DNA from: CAYVFC01 sp964450715
GTDB lineage: Bacteria; Myxococcota_A; Polyangia; Polyangiales; JAFGIB01
Reading direction: 5' to 3'
Length of the DNA: 29,501 bases
NCBI GenBank assembly: GCA_964450715.1
Contig: CAYVFC010000103.1
Location: 1 to 29,501, forward strand
Of the stretch, positions 1 to 6,208 are shown one piece after another (within the stretch, counting starts at the first letter, position 1; each line of letters opens with the position of its first letter). A program made the translations under genes and the position numbers. The notes beneath the pieces were generated by a model. The model searched no databases and was not told where the DNA came from. It saw only the letters and a list, made by a program, of their open reading frames with translations.

Positions 1-44
1 GACCCCGCCAGGACTTTTTGAGAAGTTACGCTAACTGATCGGCA

Positions 45-650
45 TTGGAGCTAGGCGCGAACAAGCTGAGTTTCAGCTTCGCGCAGGCGACCGGCACGGA
101 CTTCGACCGCAGCCTATACCTGCCGGTGTCCGAACGGCGGCGCGCCGTCGACCGCATCGACCGGGTCCACGCGATGTTCAGCTTGGAGTGTTTTCGGTGC
201 GGTACGGACTACGTCGAGTCGCCCTTGCAGATGTGCGACATGTGGTCGCACCGCTACCTGCACGTGGACTACCGGGGACGGCTGACCCTGTGCTGTCAGT
301 TCTCGGGTATACCGGGAGAAAGCCCGCACGGAGACGTCGCCGGCGACCTGCACGATATGTCTCTGGCCGAAGCCCACGATCGCTTCACCGATATGGTGCA
401 TCAAACGCTCCGCGCCAGGCTGCGCGCCATCCGGCAACCCGATATCGACGACTTGACCCGGCATGTTCCCTGCAACTGGTGTCTCGCCTATCACGGCAGG
501 CCCTACTGGACCGAGGGCGGCTCGGCCGGTCCCCGCGCCGCGCGCGCGCGCCGAAAGCCGGGGCCAGGGGCCGAGAGCGCGCGCGATGAGACCGATAACG
601 ATCGGTTTTGCCCTTTTCCCTCGTACGGTACGACCGGGTTCGGGGAATGA
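45..650 (+). CDS. Radical SAM/SPASM-type protein, C-terminal part (N-terminal core missing)
   Basis: The product (201 aa from a TTG codon) reads like the C-terminal half of a radical SAM peptide-modifying enzyme. Its start, ELGANKLSFSFAQATG, resembles a late strand of the radical SAM barrel. Cysteines follow at residues 49, 52, 64, 83, 84, 143 and 146, with CDMWSHRYLHVDYRG leading to LTLCCQFSG and a terminal CNWC, the pattern of a SPASM or twitch domain binding auxiliary Fe-S clusters. The CxxxCxxC motif that binds the SAM cluster is absent. All three upstream frames hit stops (19-21, 31-33, 36-38). The frame ending at 33 finishes with LFEKLR, which also looks like radical SAM text, so the gene may be frameshifted or partly deleted. 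Its stop overlaps the next start as ATGA, placing it in the RiPP operon. Family assignment is fairly sure; the intact start is not visible. Confidence 0.6.
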   Translation: MELGANKLSFSFAQATGTDFDRSLYLPVSERRRAVDRIDRVHAMFSLECFRCGTDYVESPLQMCDMWSHRYLHVDYRGRLTLCCQFSGIPGESPHGDVAGDLHDMSLAEAHDRFTDMVHQTLRARLRAIRQPDIDDLTRHVPCNWCLAYHGRPYWTEGGSAGPRAARARRKPGPGAESARDETDNDRFCPFPSYGTTGFGE

Positions 651-1054
651 ACCGACTCGAGCTACGGGTGGCGCTTCAAGCGCTGGCCGTGCGGGTCGCC
701 GTGCCGGTGCTGATGCGCGCGCTGCCGTTCGACCGGGTGCTGCGGGCCTTGACGCCGACTGGCGAACGGAAAGCTTCACCTGCCGAAGCGCTCCCAACCA
801 TCAAGGCGGTCAGCGAAGCGATGACCGGCCGGGCGCGCCCATTGCGCGGCGCCTGCCTGACGCGCGCGCTCATGCGTTACGCGCTGCTGCGGCGCCATGG
901 GTTTCCGGCCTGCTTTATCATCGGCGTCCGGCCCGGGGGCGCGGACGGCTTCGAGGCGCACGCCTGGGTGACGCTCGACGATGAGCCGCTCATGGAACGG
1001 CGTCCGACCGACTACCGCGTCGCTTTCGCCTGGCCGCGCAACGGTGATCCGTGA
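647..1054 (+). CDS. Lasso-peptide B2-like transglutaminase-fold protease
   Basis: This 135-aa protein fits the transglutaminase-like family that includes the C-terminal half of McjB (lasso peptide B2), a cysteine protease that removes the leader from a RiPP precursor. The candidate nucleophile is Cys70 in RGACLTRALMRYALL, followed by FIIGV and His105 in EAHAWVTLDD, with Asp111 or Asp112 as possible third residue. The length matches stand-alone B2 proteins. I chose the ATG at 647 because it overlaps the previous stop as ATGA and gives the usual N-terminus; a longer reading from a TTG at 608 has no support. The stop overlaps the next start as GTGA. A PqqD-like partner (the usual B1 recognition protein) lies at 5726-6010. 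The fold and motif are seen; the actual substrate is unknown. Confidence 0.85.
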   Translation: MNRLELRVALQALAVRVAVPVLMRALPFDRVLRALTPTGERKASPAEALPTIKAVSEAMTGRARPLRGACLTRALMRYALLRRHGFPACFIIGVRPGGADGFEAHAWVTLDDEPLMERRPTDYRVAFAWPRNGDP

Positions 1055-2124
1055 CCGGTTCGGCGCACGCCTCGCGCATCGGCTACCTTCCCGAGCTCGA
1101 CGGGCTGCGGGCCGTCGCGCTGCTGGCGGTGGTGGCCTATCACGGCAACAAGTGGGTGACCGGCGGGTTCCTGGGCGTGGATATCTTCTTTGTCCTCAGC
1201 GGTTTCTTCATCACCTCGATACTGTTGCGCGAGAAGCTGCAGCGCGGCGCCTTCTCCTTCCGGCGCTTCTACCTGCGCCGGGCGCTGCGACTGCTGCCCG
1301 CGCTCTTCGCCCTGGTGGCCCTCTATTTGCTGGTCGCGGCAGTGCTGGATACGGAAGGTATCGGACGGCACATCGTCGACGCGGGCGCGACGGTCCTGCC
1401 GGCCGCGAACATCCCGCGGGCCCTGCGCCTGTCGGCGCGGCCGGTCTACCTGGCAACCGCCTGGTCGCTCTCGTTCGAGGAGCAATTCTACCTGCTCTGG
1501 CCTCCTCTGCTCGCCTGGCTGGCAGCAAGGGTACGCAACCCGGTACGGCTGGCGGCGCTGATCGCCTCGCTGGCTCTGGTCGCCTGGGCTTACCGGGTGG
1601 CGCTACTGCAGGCCGGCATCCATCCCGCCCGCCTCTACTATTTAGTAGATACCCGGGCCGACGGCCTGCTGCTGGGAAGCGCTCTGGGGGTGCTGCACGG
1701 GGCGGGCCGCCTCCGGGTCGAGCTCGGCCGCACCGCCCGCCTGGCACTAAACGCGGCCGCCGCGGCCGTGGCCGCGAGCTGGGCGGCTCTCTTCTTCACC
1801 GCCTCGTTCGACGACCGCGCCAACCACCTCTGGCGATTCGCCTTCATCGCCGGTTCCACCTGCCTGCTCGTGTTCGCGGCAGCGAGCGGGCCGCGCGGCC
1901 TGCTGCACCGCATTGTCGGTTTCGAGCCGCTGGTGGGCCTGGGCAAGATTTCCTACGGGTTCTATTTGTGGCACTACCCCGTATTCCTGGTGCTGACACA
2001 CCATCTGCGGGTGCCCTTGCCGTGGGTCCTGCCCGTGGGAGGCGCCCTGTCGCTCGCCGCGGCGCTGGCCTCCTACCGCTGGATAGAGCTGCCGGCGCTG
2101 CGCCTGAAGGGCGAGTTCACCTGA
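1051..2124 (+). CDS. Acyltransferase 3 family membrane protein (OafA-like)
   Basis: This 357-aa multi-pass inner-membrane protein belongs to the acyltransferase 3 family, which moves acetyl or longer acyl groups onto sugars, lipids or peptides. It begins with the family signature YLPELDGLRAVALLAVVAYH, with the catalytic-type His at the end, followed by GGFLGVDIFFVLSGFFIT and RRFYLRRALRLLPAL. About ten hydrophobic segments follow, with SLSFEEQFYLLWP in the middle and ISYGFYLWHYPVFL near the end. It has no extra SGNH domain. The GTG start overlaps the B2-like stop as GTGA, so translation is probably coupled. The position suggests that it acylates either the RiPP product or an envelope component; nothing in the sequence identifies the acceptor. 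Confidence 0.88.
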   Translation: MTGSAHASRIGYLPELDGLRAVALLAVVAYHGNKWVTGGFLGVDIFFVLSGFFITSILLREKLQRGAFSFRRFYLRRALRLLPALFALVALYLLVAAVLDTEGIGRHIVDAGATVLPAANIPRALRLSARPVYLATAWSLSFEEQFYLLWPPLLAWLAARVRNPVRLAALIASLALVAWAYRVALLQAGIHPARLYYLVDTRADGLLLGSALGVLHGAGRLRVELGRTARLALNAAAAAVAASWAALFFTASFDDRANHLWRFAFIAGSTCLLVFAAASGPRGLLHRIVGFEPLVGLGKISYGFYLWHYPVFLVLTHHLRVPLPWVLPVGGALSLAAALASYRWIELPALRLKGEFT

Positions 2125-2138
2125 AATACCGCCTTGGC

Positions 2139-2170
2139 GAGTCGATCGAGCACCCCGGCTCGATTGACTC
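2139..2170 (+). terminator. Hairpin after the acyltransferase gene
   Basis: The arms 2139-2150 and 2159-2170 pair over 12 positions with one mismatch around an 8-nt loop. No T-run follows, so this is at best a weak or Rho-assisted terminator. Its right arm contains the -35-like box of the predicted downstream promoter. Confidence 0.35.
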
Positions 2171-2191
2171 GTGGCGCACAGCGGATATCAT
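2164..2191 (+). promoter_or_regulatory. Predicted sigma-70-type promoter for the glycine-rich lipoprotein
   Basis: TTGACT (2164-2169) and TATCAT (2186-2191) each match five of six consensus bases and are separated by 16 nt. Transcription would start near 2198, leaving a leader of roughly 30 nt with an AAAAAGGA ribosome site before the ATG at 2230. The stretch is AT-richer than its surroundings. Confidence 0.45.
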
Positions 2192-2229
2192 TAATCGAAC
2201 GCACACCTCGCGCCAAAAAGGACGATTCG

Positions 2230-3411
2230 ATGCACATCACGCAACGTGGGCCTTTTGCGTTTCTCGCAGTCGTAGTGGTTTCCTTTTTACTCATTATATT
2301 CTCCGGATGCGGAGGCGACGACCCGGCACCCTTTGCCGAAGACGGTTACGGCGGTAGTGGCGGGACCTCCGGCCGGGCAGGCGGCGGCGGAGACGGAGGC
2401 GACGGCGGCGGTGGCGGTGAGAGCGGCGATGGTGGCGACGGCGGCGGCGGCGGTGGCGGTGAGAGCGGCGATGGTGGCGACGGCGGCGGTGGCGGTGAGA
2501 GCGGCGATGGTGGCGACGGCGGCGGTGGCGATGGTGGCAGCGGCCCGTACCCGGTTCCCGATTCGCCGACCAACCCGTGGATCGCGTTCATTCAGATCGA
2601 CGGCTCGGGCTTCGGCCAGCTGTTCTTCGTCAAGGCCGACGGCACCGGGCTGACCGAGTACGGCGGTGCTCTGTTTTCGGAGACCGAACCCTCCTGGTCC
2701 GCGGACGGCCGGCTGGCATTTTCCGCCATCCACGCGGCCAACGGAGCGGAGGTCCATATCCTGGACTTCGCGGCCGGCATCGACGCCGCGCTAGACGTCG
2801 GTCTGTTAACCGTATCGCGGCCGCGCTGGTTGCCGGACGGCACCGAGCTCGTCGTATCCGGCAAGGTCAATACGGGCGACAAGGACGCGCTCTACCTGGT
2901 GGACGCGACCACGGGCGACCGGACCCAGATCACGCAATCGGCCGAGGGCGACAGCGGACACGATGTCGGGCCGGACGGCGCGGTGTACTTCGTACGGAAG
3001 CTGGGGGGGACGAGCTATGATATCTACTCGGTGCCGTCCTCGGCCACGCCCTCGGATACACCGACCCGGGTCACCGACGGCTCGGGCGTGGTAGGTGGCG
3101 TCACGGTTCACCCGGACGGAACCAAGATCCTGTTCGCACGCGCCGTCGGCAACACCACGGAGCTGATCGAGCGCACGCTCGCCGGCGGGACCCAGCGCGT
3201 GATCGGGATTCGCGGCGACGAGCAACCCGGCTTTTACTGCGGCGGCGACAAGATAGCCATCAGCCGCGACTCCTTCGATTCTGACGCGGAGATCGCGGTA
3301 ATGGACACTGACGGCGAGCTGATCACCCGCTGCACCGATGACGACAGATTCAATGGCAGCCCGGCCGTATCCCCGGAGGAGAGCGCCGACGTCGACGTCT
3401 CGCAGTTCTGA
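2230..3411 (+). CDS. Glycine-rich lipoprotein with TolB/PD40-like beta-propeller
   Basis: This is a 393-aa predicted lipoprotein. The signal peptide ends at lipobox FSGC (Cys27). A linker of roughly 65 residues made almost only of Gly, Asp, Ser and Glu follows, then a domain with repeated propeller-type strands: GQLFFVKADGTGLTEY, PSWSADGRLAFSA, PRWLPDGTELVVSG, GPDGAVYFVRK and VHPDGTKILFARA. Such WxxDGxxLxF units are typical of PD40/TolB blades. The protein should sit on an envelope membrane with the propeller as a binding surface. The ATG at 2230 is preceded by AAAAAGGA at a good distance; reading further upstream would bury the signal peptide. It has its own promoter-like sequence, so it may not belong functionally to the surrounding RiPP genes. 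Ligand unknown. Confidence 0.85.
   Translation: MHITQRGPFAFLAVVVVSFLLIIFSGCGGDDPAPFAEDGYGGSGGTSGRAGGGGDGGDGGGGGESGDGGDGGGGGGGESGDGGDGGGGGESGDGGDGGGGDGGSGPYPVPDSPTNPWIAFIQIDGSGFGQLFFVKADGTGLTEYGGALFSETEPSWSADGRLAFSAIHAANGAEVHILDFAAGIDAALDVGLLTVSRPRWLPDGTELVVSGKVNTGDKDALYLVDATTGDRTQITQSAEGDSGHDVGPDGAVYFVRKLGGTSYDIYSVPSSATPSDTPTRVTDGSGVVGGVTVHPDGTKILFARAVGNTTELIERTLAGGTQRVIGIRGDEQPGFYCGGDKIAISRDSFDSDAEIAVMDTDGELITRCTDDDRFNGSPAVSPEESADVDVSQF
2401..2538 (+). repeat. In-frame tandem repeat coding the Gly/Asp linker
   Basis: Units at 2401-2436 (36 nt), 2437-2478 (42 nt, six extra bases) and 2479-2514 (36 nt) are almost identical, followed by a partial unit at 2515-2538. Each unit codes for a Gly-rich segment containing GESGDGGDGG. 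All length changes are multiples of three, so the frame survives expansion or contraction. Confidence 0.9.
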
Positions 3412-3508
3412 ATCGAACCGCTTTACGGGAAGCGCCTTCGCGGTCCGTCGGGTGAGGCGGTCGCTGCCATGACGGGCACGGAGCGTTCGGCTACAATCGA
3501 GAGCGGTC

Positions 3509-4699
3509 ATGGCGCTCGGTGAGGCGGAACGACGGCTGCTGCTCTCGATTCTCGATATCCGGGAGCCATTGCGGTTTCCGGTCGAGGCCGGCCAGCCGCT
3601 CGACTGGCTCGCCGTGGTTCGAGCCGCGCGGCGCGGTATGATCCTGCCGCTTCTGGCGCAACGGGTGCTGGCCGAGACGGCTTGCGGTCGCGATGCGGAG
3701 GCCGCGCGGCGGGCGTTCGGCGCCGACCCGGCGATCGCCGACCAGTTACGGGAGAGCCTACAGCAGACCGCGGCCTACAACACCCGGCTTCTGGCCGAGC
3801 TGGCCAGATGCGTTTCGACACTGCAGGCGGAGGGGATACGAAGCGTGGTCCTGAAGGGAGCCGCGCTCATGCTGCGCGACTACCCCCATCGGTCGATGCG
3901 CTACGCCATCGATTTCGATCTGCTGATCGATCCGGACCGCTTCCAGCAGGCGCTGGCCGTGCTCGAACCGGAAGGCTACCACCTGCCCGAGCAGCTGCTC
4001 AACCCGGGACCGGACGGGCGCAGGATCGCCGACACGATGCTGGCGCTGGCGGACGGCTACGCCTGGGCGCCGCTCAGAGGGCCGAGCGGGGTGAACGCGG
4101 ACCTGCACTACCGGGTGCCAGGGGCCGCCTTCGCCTCCTCCGGCGGCTTCGCGGGCTGGCTCGAACGATCCGAGCCTTTACAGGTGCACGGCGTGCAGGT
4201 TGATCTATGTAGCCGGGTCGATCTGGCGGCCCACCTCTGCGAGCACGTCGCCGGGCAGAACCACTGGGAGCCCGACCAGCTGCCGCGGCTGCTCTGCGAC
4301 CTGCGGGCGCTCTTCCCGGACGGAGTGCCCTGGCGCCGGCTACGCTCCCCCTCGGCCGGACAGAAAGCCTTCCTGTGGACGGTCCGGGTCATCTACGACG
4401 CGGTCTTCGAGCGACCGGAAGCGGACGACGCCCCGAGCCGGCTGGTGCGCCGGCTGGCGGTTCTGGACCCGGCCGTGGCGCTGCCGCTGGCCGAGCTCTC
4501 CAACCTCTGGGCCCACGCGTCGCGGATCGCGTACGACATCGCCAATCGCCCCGAATACGCGGTGCGAACCTGGATTCCCTCTCGCGCCTACCTGGCCTGG
4601 CGCTACGGCTTGCAGCCGGATTCACCGCGCATCTACCCGATCTATCTCTCGCGGTTCTGGAAGGCCGCGCTCAAGCCCTTACTGCGGCGGGAGCCATGA
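3509..4699 (+). CDS. Nucleotidyltransferase-fold protein (PF14907-like), RiPP-locus type
   Basis: This 396-aa protein resembles the uncharacterised nucleotidyltransferase family NTP_transf_5. An N-terminal helical part precedes VVLKGAALMLRDYP (residues 113-126) and RSMRYAIDFDLLIDPDRF, where Asp135 and Asp137 are the likely metal-binding pair of a polymerase-beta-type fold. A later segment, VDLAAHLCEHVAGQNHW, is also family-like. Members often accompany PqqD-like and lasso B2 proteins and HPr-kinase homologues in RiPP clusters, where they are thought to nucleotidylate the peptide or a partner; the reaction is not established for this one. The ATG at 3509 has only a weak purine-rich site upstream. 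The stop overlaps the next gene as ATGA, implying coupled synthesis with the kinase-like protein. Confidence 0.78.
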   Translation: MALGEAERRLLLSILDIREPLRFPVEAGQPLDWLAVVRAARRGMILPLLAQRVLAETACGRDAEAARRAFGADPAIADQLRESLQQTAAYNTRLLAELARCVSTLQAEGIRSVVLKGAALMLRDYPHRSMRYAIDFDLLIDPDRFQQALAVLEPEGYHLPEQLLNPGPDGRRIADTMLALADGYAWAPLRGPSGVNADLHYRVPGAAFASSGGFAGWLERSEPLQVHGVQVDLCSRVDLAAHLCEHVAGQNHWEPDQLPRLLCDLRALFPDGVPWRRLRSPSAGQKAFLWTVRVIYDAVFERPEADDAPSRLVRRLAVLDPAVALPLAELSNLWAHASRIAYDIANRPEYAVRTWIPSRAYLAWRYGLQPDSPRIYPIYLSRFWKAALKPLLRREP

Positions 4700-5742
4700 A
4701 GCAGCGCCGGCTGGCCGGCCTGGACCTGGCCTGGGACGCGGGGAATCTACCCGTCGATCCCTTTGAGATCGCCATGCCCCTGGTGCTGGAGACGGCCGAC
4801 CTCGATCCCGGTGCGTCGCGCGAGGCGATCGGCCCGGCGCCGTCGGACGACCCGGACCGGCCCGCGGAACAGGCCGCCGACATCGTCATCCACGCAGGTC
4901 TCACCCCTCATGCTCTGCCAGATCCGGGCCGGAACGGAGCTACGCGCGTGCTCTATCACGGCCCGACCTACTGTTTCCTGCTCGACGGAAGCCTGCTGGT
5001 CTGGGACGGGGCGTCGATGCTACGCATCGCACCTGACGGACGGAGCATCGCGGCACGGGTCCACGCCTCTTCGCTCGACGATCCCTTTGTCTTCGCCGCG
5101 GTGGCGGTCACCATGGCGCTGCTGCTGGCGTTCCGCTACCACGGCCGCTTTCACCTGCACGCGGCCGCGGCCCGCCTGCCCGGCGGGGATGGCTGGCTGA
5201 TGCCGGGCAACTCGGGCTCGGGCAAGAGCACCCTTTCGCTGGCGCTGTACGACTCGGGCGCCAATTGGTTGAGCGACGACGCGGTGCTGCTCCAGCCTTG
5301 CGGATCCGAGGTCGAGGCCGCGGGCTGGGCCCGGCGGATCCATGTAACGGACAGGACCGCCGAGGCCTTTCCCTCGCTGGCCCCCCACCTGACCCCGGGC
5401 CCGCCCTCGAGCAAGCGGCAGTGGCAGATCGATCCCCGGCGCGCTTTTTCCGGACGCGGCCTGTTCTCGCTGCGCTCGCCCCTGACCCTGATCGTTCCGA
5501 CCGTGGGCTCGGATCGCACCAGTACGGTACGGCCGCTCGCCCGCGCCGAGGCGCTGGGATGCATCCTGCACGCCTGCGCCTGGGTGGCCTGCGATCATCT
5601 GGTCCACCGGCAGCAACAGCTCGAGCTTCTCGGACGCCTGGTCGACCGCTCCCGCTGCTACGAGATCTCCCTGGGCAGGCGGCTGCTGGAGGAGCCCCGG
5701 GCCGAGTTGGAGCAGATCGCGGCGCTCATTCGAGCACGGTGA
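4696..5742 (+). CDS. HPr-kinase-like ATP-binding protein (RiPP-associated)
   Basis: This 348-aa protein has a P-loop GNSGSGKST at residues 171-179, preceded by FHLHAAAA (152-159) and followed by WLSDDAVLL with acidic residues 194-195. That order matches the C-terminal domain of HPr kinase/phosphorylase. The N-terminal 150 residues do not look like the HPrK N-domain. In some lasso-peptide clusters HPrK homologues phosphorylate the C-terminal serine of the precursor (PadeK of paeninodin is the known case), so this may be a peptide kinase rather than a carbon-catabolite regulator. It starts at the ATG overlapping the previous stop (ATGA). Its last 17 bp overlap the 3' end of the convergent PqqD-like gene. 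The P-loop is directly visible; the substrate is inferred. Confidence 0.82.
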   Translation: MKQRRLAGLDLAWDAGNLPVDPFEIAMPLVLETADLDPGASREAIGPAPSDDPDRPAEQAADIVIHAGLTPHALPDPGRNGATRVLYHGPTYCFLLDGSLLVWDGASMLRIAPDGRSIAARVHASSLDDPFVFAAVAVTMALLLAFRYHGRFHLHAAAARLPGGDGWLMPGNSGSGKSTLSLALYDSGANWLSDDAVLLQPCGSEVEAAGWARRIHVTDRTAEAFPSLAPHLTPGPPSSKRQWQIDPRRAFSGRGLFSLRSPLTLIVPTVGSDRTSTVRPLARAEALGCILHACAWVACDHLVHRQQQLELLGRLVDRSRCYEISLGRRLLEEPRAELEQIAALIRAR

Positions 5743-6010
5743 CCAGCTGCTCGACGAGCAGCTCCTCGAGCACGGGCTCGAGGTCGGCAGCTGCCCGCGC
5801 CTGGTCGACGTCAAAGGCGCGCGACAGCTGCTGCGCCAGCTCGGCGCGGGTAAGCCCGACCCGGTCGCCGAGCACCTTCCAGACGAAGATAGCCGTCTCG
5901 TTGAGCGTGAAGTAGAACTTAGAGTCCAGGTCCAGCAGCACCCCGGTGCCATCGCCCAGCTCGGTGAGCAGAGCGCGCTCGCTAGCCACGTATCTCGGTT
6001 CCTCGCTCAT
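5726..6010 (-). CDS. PqqD-like RiPP recognition protein (lasso B1-type)
   Basis: This 94-aa protein matches the PqqD/RRE family: a winged-helix peptide clamp that binds RiPP leader peptides and delivers them to modifying enzymes. Typical features are VLLDLDSKFYFTLNETAIFVW near the N-terminus, then a helix-rich end in which LAQQLSRAFDVD leads to VLEELLVEQLVTVLE. The length is normal. It is the natural partner of the B2-like protease at 647-1054. Unlike the rest of the locus it lies on the minus strand, with its end overlapping the kinase gene by 17 bp. The ATG has no Shine-Dalgarno sequence: its mRNA leader is a run of C-rich repeats, opposite the G-rich tract at 6011-6036. Expression may therefore be weak or depend on an unusual start. 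Confidence 0.88.
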   Translation of the reverse strand: MSEEPRYVASERALLTELGDGTGVLLDLDSKFYFTLNETAIFVWKVLGDRVGLTRAELAQQLSRAFDVDQARAAADLEPVLEELLVEQLVTVLE

Positions 6011-6036
6011 GTAGGGTAGGGGGTAGGGGTAGGGGG
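6011..6036 (+). repeat. G-rich TAGGG-type tract
   Basis: Runs of three to five G separated by TA occur at least four times in 26 bp, satisfying a simple G-quadruplex pattern on the plus strand. The tract abuts the start codon of the minus-strand PqqD-like gene and merges at its right end with the first copy of the AT-rich element's terminal repeat. Confidence 0.7.
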
Positions 6037-6183
6037 ACGTTGTTGAGTAATTAAGCGTGGGTAGGGGGACGTTGTTGAGTAATTAAGTAATCGAGCAACG
6101 AGTTCTGATTTTAATACCTAAAAGCTCTGCAACGTAACAACCCAGCTACCTTTAATCTCGATTACTTACTCAACAACGTCCCC
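6030..6183. repeat. AT-rich inverted-repeat element (MITE/REP-like)
   Basis: A 26-nt sequence containing GGGGGACGTTGTTGAGTAA occurs twice in direct orientation (6030-6055 and 6062-6087). The second copy continues to 6095 and is mirrored by 6157-6183, which is its reverse complement except for four missing bases (TTAA). The ends enclose about 60 bp of AT-rich sequence with no reading frame of note. Terminal inverted repeats, different composition and an intergenic position suggest a short non-autonomous mobile element; no transposase is present in the window. Confidence 0.7.
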
Positions 6184-6208
6184 AAAATCCAAACCGTCCG
6201 GGGGACGC

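Noticed and set aside
2346..2591. Minus-strand proline-rich reading frame
   Set aside because: It is simply the complement of the Gly/Asp repeat of the lipoprotein and has no start signal or family likeness.
3469..3522. 17-codon frame (MTGTERSATIESGHGAR) just before the nucleotidyltransferase gene as RiPP precursor
   Set aside because: Too short for a leader plus core, no leader-like helix or cleavage motif, no ribosome site, and it overlaps the start of the next gene in another frame.
5020..5952. Long minus-strand frame across the kinase and PqqD-like genes
   Set aside because: It is antisense to a gene with an intact P-loop and to another frame of the PqqD-like gene; its composition is low-complexity and matches no family.
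5726..6010. pqqD of pyrroloquinoline quinone synthesis
   Set aside because: No pqqA, pqqC or pqqE neighbours; the B2-like protease and kinase point to a RiPP clamp instead.
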